Assembly: GCF_001238295.1 (NCBI RefSeq)
Contig: NZ_LGXZ01000003.1
Coordinates: 186,001 to 250,000, forward strand
Reading direction: 5' to 3'
DNA from: Ruegeria sp. 6PALISEP08
GTDB taxonomy: Bacteria; Pseudomonadota; Alphaproteobacteria; Rhodobacterales; Rhodobacteraceae
DNA length: 64,000 bases
Numbering within the stretch: the stretch's first letter is position 1; each line of letters starts with the position of its first letter. The notes beneath the pieces are model-generated. The model saw only the letters and a program-made list of their open reading frames with translations, had not been told where the DNA came from and did not search any database. Of the stretch, positions 26,604 to 37,710 are shown piece by piece. Both the position numbers and the translations under genes were made by a program.

Positions 26604-27236
26604 ATGACGAAAACCCAACGCACCCGCGAAATCTGCGCTCTGGCGCCCATCGTTCCAGTATTGGTCATTGATGATGCGGCGCAGGCGCGCCCGTTGGCCG
26701 AGGCGCTGGTGGCTGGTGGTCTGCCGGCGCTGGAAGTCACCTTGCGCACACCGGCTGCTCTGGAAGCCATCCGTGCCATGGCCGAGGTGCCCGGTGGCGT
26801 GGTCGGCGCAGGCACGCTGGTGACGCCCGAAGACGTCCGTGCCGCCAAAGAAGCGGGCGCCCAATTTGGTGTCTCTCCGGGCGCAACCGACGCATTGATT
26901 GCAGCGTGCGAGGCCGAGGGCCTTCCGCTGCTGCCCGGTGCCGCCACGGCAAGCGAAGCGATGGCCCTGTTGGAAAAAGGCTATGACATGCTGAAATTCT
27001 TCCCCGCCGAGGCCTCGGGCGGCGCTCCTGCGCTCAAAGCTATCGGTGCACCCCTGCCGCAAATCAGTTTCTGCCCCACAGGAGGAGTGTCGCCCACAAA
27101 CGCTCGTGATTACTTGTCGTTATCCAATGTGATCTGTGCTGGCGGCAGCTGGGTCGCGCCGAAGCAAATGGTCGAAGCCAGCGATTGGGCCGGGATTGAA
27201 ACACTCGCGCACGAGGCGTCGAAGCTGGCGGATTGA
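26604..27236 (+). CDS. eda: KDPG aldolase (2-dehydro-3-deoxyphosphogluconate aldolase)
   Basis: Splits KDPG into pyruvate and glyceraldehyde-3-phosphate. The 210-residue TIM-barrel protein has the family's E-V-T-L-R-T (LEVTLRTPAALEAI) with the catalytic Glu, VGAGTLVTPEDV, and the Schiff-base lysine in MLKFFPAEASGG. FCPTGGVSPTNARDYL is the phosphate-binding end. A GTG directly precedes the ATG; I use the ATG. It completes the Entner-Doudoroff pathway and ends the operon. Confidence 0.97.
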   Translation: MTKTQRTREICALAPIVPVLVIDDAAQARPLAEALVAGGLPALEVTLRTPAALEAIRAMAEVPGGVVGAGTLVTPEDVRAAKEAGAQFGVSPGATDALIAACEAEGLPLLPGAATASEAMALLEKGYDMLKFFPAEASGGAPALKAIGAPLPQISFCPTGGVSPTNARDYLSLSNVICAGGSWVAPKQMVEASDWAGIETLAHEASKLAD

Positions 27237-27287
27237 CGCCGCGCGGCCTCTCGGTAATGTGGGCGTCAACTCATACAGGTTGACCCC

Positions 27288-28478
27288 ATGAAACAGACAG
27301 TTTCCCTTTCCCAGGGGCGGACATATTTGGCCATCCCCGGTCCTTCGGTCATGCCGGACGCGGTTCTGCAGGCCATGCATCGCCCGTCGCCCAATATCTA
27401 TGATGGGGAACTGATCGATATGATGCCTGCCCTGACCAGCGATCTGCGTCGGGTTGCTGGAACACAACACAACGTAGCCATCTATATCGCCAATGGTCAC
27501 GGCACATGGGAAGCGGCGCTGTCCAACGTCATCGCGCCTGGCGAAACCGTTCTGGCACCTGCTTCGGGTCGGTTCACCCATGGCTGGGCAGAAATGGCCG
27601 AAGGGATCGGGGCAAAGGTGCAGCTGATCGACTTCGGAACATCCTCAGCTTGGGATCTCGACCGGATCGCAGACGCGTTGCGCGCTGATGAGAAGCACCA
27701 GATCAAGGCCGTTCTGGCGGTGCATGTGGATACCTCCAGTTCAATCCTCAACGACATCCCGGCGCTTCGCAAGCTTCTGGACGATCTGGAACACCCCGCA
27801 CTGTTGATGGCAGACTGTATCGCCTCGCTGGGCTGCGACCGGTTCGAGATGGATGAATGGGGTGTCGATGTCACGGTCACCGCCTGTCAGAAAGGTCTGA
27901 TGGTCCCGGCGGGTGTCGGCTTTGTTTTCTACAACGAAAAAGCGCAGGCAAAACGAGCCACCATGCCGCGTGTTTCGCAATACTGGGACTGGCAGCCGCG
28001 CGCCAATCCTGACTTGTTCTACCAGTATTTCAACGGCACTGCGCCGACACATCATCTCTACGGCTTGCGCGCTTCACTGGACCTGATCCACTCGGAAGGG
28101 ATCGAACAGGTCTGGGCCCGCCACAAACACCTGGCCAAGGCCATTTGGGCGGCGTGTGAGACATGGGCCGAAGAAGGCGCGCTGCAAATGAACGTCGCTG
28201 ACCGCGCCCACCGCAGTCACGCGGTTACCGCTCTGCGTCTGACCGATGGACGCGGAACGGCCTTACGCTCCTACACCGAAACCCAGCTGGGCCTGACACT
28301 GGGCATTGGGTTGGGGATGGAAGACTATGACGGCTGTTTCCGCCTCGGCCATATGGGCCACATCAACGGGCAGATGGTGATGGCCATTCTGGGCGGTATG
28401 GAAACGGGCATGACCGCACTTGGTATTCCACGTGGCAAGGGGGCCCTCGAGGCCGCTGCCGCCGTGCTGGCCACCTGA
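27288..28478 (+). CDS. Class V aminotransferase, alanine/serine-glyoxylate type
   Basis: A 396-residue PLP enzyme. The opening PGPSVMPDAVLQAMHRP is the alanine-glyoxylate/serine-glyoxylate aminotransferase signature; IANGHGTWEAALSNVI binds PLP phosphate, and CQKGLMVPAGVGF carries the PLP lysine. Such enzymes transfer amino groups to glyoxylate (serine cycle, photorespiration-like salvage) or act on phosphonates (2-aminoethylphosphonate). The serine-glyoxylate role is plausible in a roseobacter but there are no serine-cycle genes next to it. A short inverted repeat (GTCAAC/GTTGAC, 27265-27284) overlaps the leader just before the ATG. Confidence 0.85.
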   Translation: MKQTVSLSQGRTYLAIPGPSVMPDAVLQAMHRPSPNIYDGELIDMMPALTSDLRRVAGTQHNVAIYIANGHGTWEAALSNVIAPGETVLAPASGRFTHGWAEMAEGIGAKVQLIDFGTSSAWDLDRIADALRADEKHQIKAVLAVHVDTSSSILNDIPALRKLLDDLEHPALLMADCIASLGCDRFEMDEWGVDVTVTACQKGLMVPAGVGFVFYNEKAQAKRATMPRVSQYWDWQPRANPDLFYQYFNGTAPTHHLYGLRASLDLIHSEGIEQVWARHKHLAKAIWAACETWAEEGALQMNVADRAHRSHAVTALRLTDGRGTALRSYTETQLGLTLGIGLGMEDYDGCFRLGHMGHINGQMVMAILGGMETGMTALGIPRGKGALEAAAAVLAT

Positions 28479-28510
28479 CAAAACACTTGCGCGCTGGATC
28501 CGATCCGCCT

Positions 28511-28578
28511 CTTCATCTGGCTGGAAATATCCTCGGGGGGAATCGCGCTGTGGCGCGATGGGGGGCAGACAGCCCCCC
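28511..28578 (+). repeat. Dispersed element copy B (22-mer plus two hairpins)
   Basis: CTTCATCTGGCTGGAAATAT begins the conserved block 32 bases after the aminotransferase stop and in the same orientation. It is followed by an ATCGCGC/GCGCGAT hairpin and a GGGGGGC-AGACA-GCCCCCC hairpin (28560-28578). The order 22-mer then GC hairpin matches the copies at 33341-33396 and 45612-45658. It probably also serves as terminator between the converging aminotransferase genes. Confidence 0.75.
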
Positions 28579-28606
28579 TATACTTCCTAACCCAAAGGAA
28601 AAAAGA

Positions 28607-29722
28607 TCAGTCTGTCCTTGCCCGCGCTTCTGCAAGCGCCTTGGGCAAAGCTGTCGCAAAAGCCTCCAGATCGGACTCGTCACCGCAGCTTACCCGAATG
28701 CACCTGTTCTGCGGAGCCGCAAACGGCATCCGAACAAAAACCCCTTGCGCGACCAATGCATCCAGCACGGCCCTGGCAAACACCCCGTCCTGCCCACAGT
28801 CAATCGCCACGAAATTGGTGGCCGAAGGCAGGGGTTCCAACCCGTTCTCGCGGACGATCGCGCCGATCCGCTCACGCGCCTCTGCGATTTGTGCCTGAAT
28901 GTGCTCCAGCCACGCGCCGTCCTGCAAAGCCGCCAAAGCCCCGGCTTGCGACGCACGGTTCATACCGAAATGGTTGCGCACTTTGTTGAAGGCCGCGATC
29001 AGTTCGGGCGCACCCATTGCATAACCGACGCGTGCACCGGCCATGCCGTAGGCCTTGGAAAACGTCCGCATTCGGATCACGCGGGGATCATCCACGCTGA
29101 CGGGGGCCGCCGTCCCCTCGGGCGCACATTCCACGTAAGCCTCATCCAGAACCAGCAGGCAGCCTTCCGGCAAGGCTTCCATCGCCTCTACGATATCGGC
29201 ACCCGAATGCCAGCTGCCCATCGGGTTGTCCGGGTTGGCCAGATAAACCAGCTTGGCGCTGACCTCGGCCGCCTTTGCAAACAACGCCGCCGGGTCTTCG
29301 TGATCGCCGGAATAAAGCACCTTGTGCAGATCACCTCCGAACCCGGCCACATGATAGTTGAAGGTTGGATATGCTCCGTCCGATGTCACCACGGCATCTC
29401 CAGGACCGATAAGCAGACGCACCAGATAACCCAGAAGCCCGTCAATCCCTTCGCCCACAACGATATTCTCTGGCGTCACCCCATGATGGTCTGCCAGAGC
29501 GTTGCGCAAGTCATGGTTTTCGGGATCGCCATACATCCAGATTTCAGATGCAGCCTGCGTCATAGCCTCGATGGCCCGTGGTGAGGGGCCAAACACGCTT
29601 TCATTCGCACCCAGACGCGCAACAAACGGCGCACCGCGCTGCCGCTCTTGCGTTTCGGGGCCGACAAAGGGCACGGTGGCGGGCAGGGATTGGGCAAGCA
29701 GGGTGTATCGAGGTCCGGTCAT
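28607..29722 (-). CDS. HisC-like PLP aminotransferase
   Basis: A 371-residue class I/II aminotransferase related to histidinol-phosphate aminotransferase. LGANESVFGPSPRAIEAM, NPDNPMGSWH, VLDEAYVECAPEG and the PLP-lysine block RTFSKAYGMAGARVGYAMG are all present. The start at 29722 (MTGPRYTLLAQSLPA) fits the family. There is no his operon here, and roseobacters usually carry several HisC-like paralogues, so its substrate (histidinol phosphate, phenylalanine or other) cannot be assigned from sequence alone. Confidence 0.88.
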   Translation of the reverse strand: MTGPRYTLLAQSLPATVPFVGPETQERQRGAPFVARLGANESVFGPSPRAIEAMTQAASEIWMYGDPENHDLRNALADHHGVTPENIVVGEGIDGLLGYLVRLLIGPGDAVVTSDGAYPTFNYHVAGFGGDLHKVLYSGDHEDPAALFAKAAEVSAKLVYLANPDNPMGSWHSGADIVEAMEALPEGCLLVLDEAYVECAPEGTAAPVSVDDPRVIRMRTFSKAYGMAGARVGYAMGAPELIAAFNKVRNHFGMNRASQAGALAALQDGAWLEHIQAQIAEARERIGAIVRENGLEPLPSATNFVAIDCGQDGVFARAVLDALVAQGVFVRMPFAAPQNRCIRVSCGDESDLEAFATALPKALAEARARTD

Positions 29723-29806
29723 GTGCGCAGATAACCCCAAGCCCGAACATTGAGCAAGCGTGCGGCATCCGGCACGCTGGAAAAGATTTTGAATAAAGGA
29801 TCACAG

Positions 29807-30877
29807 ATGCGCATTCTCTTCGCTGTTATTCTCTTGGGCCTCGCCTATCTTTTGTTCTGGCCCGTCCCGGTTACGCCCGTCGCTGTTGAGATGCCGGAAG
29901 ATGCTGGGTTTACAGGGGACTTCTTGGAAAACACGGCACTGGATGCCGCACAGCTTATCCGCCTTCCAGGGGAAGAGATTGGCCCCGAAGATATCGCCGT
30001 GATGCCTGATGGAACGGTGTACACAACCAGCCTGACAGGGGTCCTCTATCGCATCGACGGAGAAGAACCCGTTGAGGTCGACCGTCTGGGCGGACGTCCT
30101 CTGGGTCTTAAGGCCGGGCCTGACGGCGCGCTTTACATCGCTGACAGCTTTCGCGGCGTGATGCGCTGGACAGGGCCAGGCTCGTTGGAAACAGTGGTAG
30201 CTGACATCAACGGAGTGCCGGTGATCTATGCCAACCAATTGGATGTGGCGCAGGATGGAACGATATATTTCTCGAACTCCTCTGACCGTTTTGATCCTGA
30301 AACAATGGGGGGGACCAAGCCTACCTCGGTCCTGACCATTTGGGAGCAGTCCGACACCGGCTACGTCGCGCGCCACACACCCGACGGCACCACCCAGAAG
30401 ATCGCCGAAGGGTTCGTTTACACCAATGGCGTTGCCCTTTCCCCGGATGAAGACTTTTTGCTGATCGCAGAAACGGGTCGTGCACGGGTGCACAAGTTGT
30501 GGCTGAGCGGTCCCAGGGCCGGGCAGCAAGACGTTCTGATGGATAACCTGCCAGGGTATCCCGATAACATCGAGGCGCAGGGCGATGGCACCTATTGGAT
30601 GGCGTTTGCCAGCCCACGCGTACCGTCAGAGGCGCTGATGCCATACCCGCTTTTGCGCAAGGTGATCTGGCGGCTCGGTCCGGCCGTCCGCCCTGCACCT
30701 ATCCATCGTGGCATGATGGTGCAGTTCGACGGTGAAGGTCGCATCTTGCGCACGCTGCAAGACCCGCAGGGCCGTTTAGGTATCACAACCGGGGGCAAGG
30801 TCGTAGGCGACCAGTTCTATGTCATGACCCTCGATTCCCCGTGGTTCGGGCGGATGCCCGTCAGCGATTTGCCCTGA
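29807..30877 (+). CDS. Membrane-anchored SMP-30/strictosidine-synthase-like protein
   Basis: From the ATG at 29807 (AAAGGA upstream) the 356-residue product has an N-terminal membrane anchor or signal (MRILFAVILLGLAYLLFW) and a six-bladed propeller typical of SMP-30/gluconolactonase and strictosidine synthase-like proteins (PEDIAVMPDGTVYTTSLTG, GLKAGPDGALYIADSFRG, ANQLDVAQDGTIYFSNSSDRF, YTNGVALSPDEDFLLIAETGRAR). The anchor resembles animal APMAP, a lactonase/arylesterase relative. It acts outside the cytoplasm, so it is unlikely to be the missing cytosolic 6-phosphogluconolactonase. Confidence 0.85.
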   Translation: MRILFAVILLGLAYLLFWPVPVTPVAVEMPEDAGFTGDFLENTALDAAQLIRLPGEEIGPEDIAVMPDGTVYTTSLTGVLYRIDGEEPVEVDRLGGRPLGLKAGPDGALYIADSFRGVMRWTGPGSLETVVADINGVPVIYANQLDVAQDGTIYFSNSSDRFDPETMGGTKPTSVLTIWEQSDTGYVARHTPDGTTQKIAEGFVYTNGVALSPDEDFLLIAETGRARVHKLWLSGPRAGQQDVLMDNLPGYPDNIEAQGDGTYWMAFASPRVPSEALMPYPLLRKVIWRLGPAVRPAPIHRGMMVQFDGEGRILRTLQDPQGRLGITTGGKVVGDQFYVMTLDSPWFGRMPVSDLP

Positions 30878-30943
30878 CGTCGCAGTGGTATTCGGTCGCC
30901 GGGCCGGGCATTGTTGGGGCAATTGAATTTCGGGAGGTCCCCC

Positions 30944-31726
30944 ATGTCACGCGTATCTGTCACCTACAAAGACCATGTTGCCCATGTCACCCTGACCCGC
31001 GGCGACAAGATGAACGCACTGGACGACGCGATGATCAAGGCGCTGCTGTCCGCGGGGCAAGAGGTCGCGGCCTCGGATGCCCGGGCTGTGGTTCTTTCCG
31101 GTGAGGGCAAGAGCTTTTGCGCTGGCCTCGACATGGCAAGCTTTGCCAAGATGGCTCATATGGACCCCACGGAATGGCTGATGACCCGCAGTCATGAGGA
31201 CGCCAATGAGATGCAGGAACTGGCCCTGATTTGGCGCCGCGTCCCGGTTCCGGTGATCTGCGCCATTCAGGGCGTGGCCTATGGTGGTGGCCTGCAAATC
31301 GCGCTGGGCGCGGATATTCGCGTTGCTCATCCCGAAGCGAAACTGGCCGTGATGGAAATGAAATGGGGCATCATCCCAGATATGGGCGGTATGGTTCTGC
31401 TGCCCCGGCTGGTCCGTTCGGACGTGCTGCGCCTTCTGACCTATACGGCACGCCCTATCGGTGCGCCTCAGGCGGCTGATTGGGGTCTTGTTACGCAGCT
31501 TTCTGATGATCCTTTGACCGAAGCTTTGGCCATTGCTGAAAACATCGTCGGTCAAAGCCCTTCGGCCATTCGTGCCGCCAAACGTCTGATCGAAATAGCC
31601 GAATCTCAGGGTCGCGCCGACGTATTGATGGCGGAATCGGCTGAGCAGGTGGAACTGATCGGCAAGCCCGACCAGATGGAAGTGGTGATGGCGCGGATGC
31701 AGGGCCGCAAGCCCGAGTTCAAATGA
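30944..31726 (+). CDS. Crotonase/enoyl-CoA hydratase family protein
   Basis: A 260-residue crotonase-fold protein. VVLSGEGKSFCAGLDMASFAKM forms the first oxyanion-hole half and IQGVAYGGGLQIALGADIRVAHPEAKLAVMEMKWGIIPDMGG the second. The Glu of the hydratase catalytic pair appears in EMKWGIIPDM. The closing sequence (EQVELIGKPDQMEVVMARMQGRKPEF) is typical. The ATG at 30944 has GGGAGG upstream; an upstream TTG in frame is less likely. The exact acyl-CoA substrate is unknown. It abuts the convergent DUF1992 gene with no gap. Confidence 0.9.
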   Translation: MSRVSVTYKDHVAHVTLTRGDKMNALDDAMIKALLSAGQEVAASDARAVVLSGEGKSFCAGLDMASFAKMAHMDPTEWLMTRSHEDANEMQELALIWRRVPVPVICAIQGVAYGGGLQIALGADIRVAHPEAKLAVMEMKWGIIPDMGGMVLLPRLVRSDVLRLLTYTARPIGAPQAADWGLVTQLSDDPLTEALAIAENIVGQSPSAIRAAKRLIEIAESQGRADVLMAESAEQVELIGKPDQMEVVMARMQGRKPEFK

Positions 31727-32059
31727 TCAGCGCATAAAGGCCCGCCTCGCATCGCGGGCCATGTTGTAACGCATTTCCAGATCGGCGATATGGGCCATTG
31801 CGGCTTTTCGCTCGGCAGGGTCCGTCAAGGTCGCATAGTTTTGTCGCGCTGCATCGAGCAGTTTCTTGATGTCGAACTCTTCCGGCAATACCCCAGCCTG
31901 CGCCATGATCCGATGACCGGCGGCGATGGCCGGGTCACTCATGGCTTCTGATGACCGGTCGGGCAGCGGTTGGCCTTCGCCGTCCAAACCCTGCAATTGA
32001 CCTTCGGCCTGAGCCTTTTTGATCTGGCGTTCGACCAGTTTTCCCAGTTTCCCAAGCAT
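31727..32059 (-). CDS. DUF1992 protein (DnaJC28-like)
   Basis: A 110-residue protein matching the DUF1992 family, which eukaryotic DNAJC28 also contains. The signature runs LVERQIKKAQAEGQLQGLDGEGQPLP near the N-terminus and NYATLTDPAERKAAMAHIADLEMRYN near the C-terminus. There is no J domain, so it is not itself a DnaJ. Function unknown. It is 39 bases downstream of benE on the same strand and may be in its transcript. Confidence 0.9.
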   Translation of the reverse strand: MLGKLGKLVERQIKKAQAEGQLQGLDGEGQPLPDRSSEAMSDPAIAAGHRIMAQAGVLPEEFDIKKLLDAARQNYATLTDPAERKAAMAHIADLEMRYNMARDARRAFMR

Positions 32060-32098
32060 GGGCGTATTCTAAGCGATCTGCGGCACCAACAAAACTGT

Positions 32099-33262
32099 CT
32101 ATCTGACCCGTTGCGACACCAGATAGGCAATCCCGCCCGCCAGCAGACCCCAGACCGCCGCGCCCAGGCCAAACGCAGTGATGCCCGAGGCTGTGATGGC
32201 AAAGGTCAGGATGGCCGCTTCACGTTCAGCAGGAACCTCCAGCGCGGCTGAGGTGGCATTGGCCATTACGCCGATCAAGGCAATACCGGTCAGCGTGCCC
32301 ATCAGCATCGGGTCAGCATGAATGGCGAATCCGGTGATGGCCACGGCGAACACCCCGAACAGGCAATAGAACACGCCCCCCATCACGGCAGACCAATAGC
32401 GCAGTGCGGGGTCTGGATGGCTGTCTTCATTCGAACACATCGCAGCGGTGATCGCGGCAAGGCAGGTGGCGGGCGCCCCAAACGGTGAGGACAGGATGCT
32501 GGAAATGCCGACCGCCGAGAACAGCTTGCCTGTCTGCGGCGCATAGCCAAAGCTGCGGATCACCGCGATGCCGGGGATGTTCTGCGTGGCCATTGTGACA
32601 ATGAACAGCGGAACGGCGATTCCGATGACTGAAGCCACAGAAAAATTGGGTGTGGTCCAGACCGGGGCCGCGATCCACTGCGTCGGCGTCAGCGACGCAT
32701 CCCCTGCGTTCAATACCACGACGACAGCCGCAGCAATTACCGCTGCTGGTACGGCGAACAGACGATTGATCCGGCCTGCGAGGAACCATGTTAGAATCAC
32801 AGGCAAGGTTTGCCACGGCAGTTCAACCGCAGCCTGAAAGGGCAAGATGCAGAGCGGCAGCAACACGCCGCCCAGCATCGCCTGCGCCAGCGTTGTGGGT
32901 ATCGCCGCAGCCAACTGTCCCAAGGGCCGCCAGAGCCCCGCCAATACGGTCAACGCCCCTGCACAAAGGAATGCACCCGTCGCCTCGGCGAACCCGAGGG
33001 CCGGTGTGGCAGACACCGCCAGCAGCGCCGCACCCGGCGTAGACCAGGCCACGCTGATCGGCTGACGATACCATAGGCTCAGCACGATGGCGGTCAGGCC
33101 CATGGCAACGGCGGCCATCATCAAACCAGACGCCGCCTGCGCTGGGGATGCGCCCATTGCGGCCATGCCCTGCAGCACGATGGGAAAGGAACTGAAGAAC
33201 CCGACAATGGCAACAACCAGCCCGGTGGAGATTGTCTGGAACGGTGGGGCTGTGTGTGTCAT
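32099..33262 (-). CDS. BenE-type benzoate/proton symporter family transporter
   Basis: The 387-residue protein is hydrophobic throughout with about 10-12 membrane segments. ATCLAAITAAMCSNEDSHPDPALRYWSAVMGGVFYCLFGVFAVAITGF contains the BenE family block, and SGLMMAAVAMGLTAIVLSLWY and TQNIPGIAVIRSFGYAPQTGKLF are further landmarks. No benzoate-catabolism genes are nearby, so benzoate as substrate is only the family precedent. An intrinsic terminator of the valS transcript lies beyond its start. Confidence 0.88.
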   Translation of the reverse strand: MTHTAPPFQTISTGLVVAIVGFFSSFPIVLQGMAAMGASPAQAASGLMMAAVAMGLTAIVLSLWYRQPISVAWSTPGAALLAVSATPALGFAEATGAFLCAGALTVLAGLWRPLGQLAAAIPTTLAQAMLGGVLLPLCILPFQAAVELPWQTLPVILTWFLAGRINRLFAVPAAVIAAAVVVVLNAGDASLTPTQWIAAPVWTTPNFSVASVIGIAVPLFIVTMATQNIPGIAVIRSFGYAPQTGKLFSAVGISSILSSPFGAPATCLAAITAAMCSNEDSHPDPALRYWSAVMGGVFYCLFGVFAVAITGFAIHADPMLMGTLTGIALIGVMANATSAALEVPAEREAAILTFAITASGITAFGLGAAVWGLLAGGIAYLVSQRVR

Positions 33263-33340
33263 GCCGACCTCGGACGGTTGCGATTGCCGATTGCTAACAA
33301 GCGGGGGCAGGGACGGGCAAGCGCTTTGCGGATAAAAGCA

Positions 33341-33366
33341 AACCCCGCCGGATCAGCGGCGGGGTT
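33341..33366 (-). terminator. Terminator after valS
   Basis: On the minus strand: AACCCCGCCG, loop, CGGCGGGGTT, a perfect 10-bp stem, followed by TTGCTTTTATCC. It is placed 32 bases after the valS stop, with the conserved 22-mer of the dispersed element (33375-33396) between stop and hairpin. Confidence 0.92.
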
Positions 33367-33374
33367 CGGAAATT

Positions 33375-33396
33375 GAGTATTTGGAAAAAGATGAAG
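33375..33396 (-). repeat. Dispersed element copy D (conserved 22-mer)
   Basis: Minus strand CTTCATCTTTTTCCAAATAC plus TC, nearly identical to the 22-mer at 45612-45633. It starts one base after the valS stop and is followed by the valS terminator hairpin, the same order as copies B and C. Confidence 0.8.
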
Positions 33397-33397
33397 A

Positions 33398-36553
<3,156 letters not shown>

Positions 36554-36647
36554 TGGATGCGTCCTGCGTCAACAAATTCGGGTCAGCGATTGCAATAGCG
36601 AAAGGATGGCAAAAGGGGAAGGGTCTGCGCGGTGACTCTTACCGGAT

Positions 36648-37547
36648 TCACGGCGTGCCGGACGCCTCGGCTTTGTACAGGCGTGTGGTTTGCGATGCGC
36701 CCTGCGCCATCGCCTTGGTCTGATCTTCTTGGATACGGGCGTGAAGCTCCAGTGCTGGCGTCGAAAACAACTCTGTTGGCGTATCGATATGGATGAAATT
36801 CCCCACCCGATCTTCGCCCCGTGCCAAAACGGCATAGTCGCGGTCAGCCACTTTTTGCTGGGCGTTTGGGTTCAGGTACCGGATCGCAAGACCGATCCGT
36901 CGGTCATCCGAGGTGTTGGGCCCCGAACCATGGATCGTCAAGCCATGGTGCAGCGACATTTGCCCCGGCTGCAATTCGATATGCGTCTTGTCCTCGTCTG
37001 CCACATCGACGGCGACCTCCTGGCCGCGCGACAGCAGGTTATTGTCCGAAAACGTGTCATTATGGGGCAGGATCGGGTTCTTGTGGCTGCCTTTGACGAA
37101 ATCCATGCATCCACTGGTAACCGTTGCGGGGGATAGTGCGATCCAGGCGGTCACCTGATCAGGTGTTTCACCCATGCCCCAATAGGTCAGATCCTGATGC
37201 ATGCCGACCACCTGTGTCGTGCGCGGCTCTTTGATGAACAATTCCGCAGACCACAACAGCAGGTCCGGTCCCAGAACGCCTTCGACAACGTCCAGAACCC
37301 TTGGGTCCAATGCGATGCGCGACACCAGGGGCATCACCACATGGGCGTTCAGGCGCTTGTACATGGTCAAGGGCAATGGCAGGTCGGTTTCGCGCCATGT
37401 GTCTTCGATCTCTTCCAGTTCGGCACGGAACTGTTCTGTTTCCTCCGGTGAAAAGACAGTGATGGGAAAGGCGAACCCGTCCTGCCAGTAGGCTTCCACC
37501 GTTTGGGCGTCCAGACGGCCCTGTGTCAGTGTGACAGGCTTGGGCAT
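36648..37547 (-). CDS. Phytanoyl-CoA dioxygenase (PhyH) family protein
   Basis: A 299-residue Fe(II)/2-oxoglutarate oxygenase. The iron-binding HxD is in VVGMHQDLTYWGMG, and the distal His in MSLHHGLTIHGSGPNTSDDRRIGLAIRY, which also supplies the 2-oxoglutarate-binding Arg. The ATG at 37547 has GGGAG upstream; the frame runs 65 codons further upstream without coding character. PhyH relatives hydroxylate diverse substrates such as ectoine, quorum-signal or sulfonate-type molecules. It is divergent from the molybdoenzyme gene, with an 18-bp palindrome in the shared gap. Substrate not known. Confidence 0.9.
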   Translation of the reverse strand: MPKPVTLTQGRLDAQTVEAYWQDGFAFPITVFSPEETEQFRAELEEIEDTWRETDLPLPLTMYKRLNAHVVMPLVSRIALDPRVLDVVEGVLGPDLLLWSAELFIKEPRTTQVVGMHQDLTYWGMGETPDQVTAWIALSPATVTSGCMDFVKGSHKNPILPHNDTFSDNNLLSRGQEVAVDVADEDKTHIELQPGQMSLHHGLTIHGSGPNTSDDRRIGLAIRYLNPNAQQKVADRDYAVLARGEDRVGNFIHIDTPTELFSTPALELHARIQEDQTKAMAQGASQTTRLYKAEASGTP

Positions 37548-37615
37548 TAATAATCTCCCACAGGCTTTGTTATGGGCAAGCTTACGAATCCCGTGCCGGA
37601 TCCTGCAATTCCGTT

Positions 37616-37633
37616 TGCGACACAGTTGTCGCA
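37616..37633. promoter_or_regulatory. Candidate operator, 18-bp interrupted palindrome
   Basis: TGCGACA-CAGT-TGTCGCA: perfect 7-bp arms in the 163-bp gap between the divergent PhyH and CoxL-like genes, 69 bases from one start and 77 from the other. The size and symmetry fit a dimeric repressor such as a GntR-type regulator. Regulation of both genes is inferred; no regulator gene is adjacent. Confidence 0.55.
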
Positions 37634-37710
37634 CACGCCAATGGTTAGGGCGCTGGACATAATTGGGCGTAGGGCTAGTGTCGCCTTCGAGGCAACGACA
37701 GGAGCATCCC

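Noticed and set aside
29807..30877. SMP-30-like protein as the missing 6-phosphogluconolactonase
   Set aside because: It has an N-terminal membrane anchor that places the propeller outside the cytoplasm, and it is not in the zwf operon.
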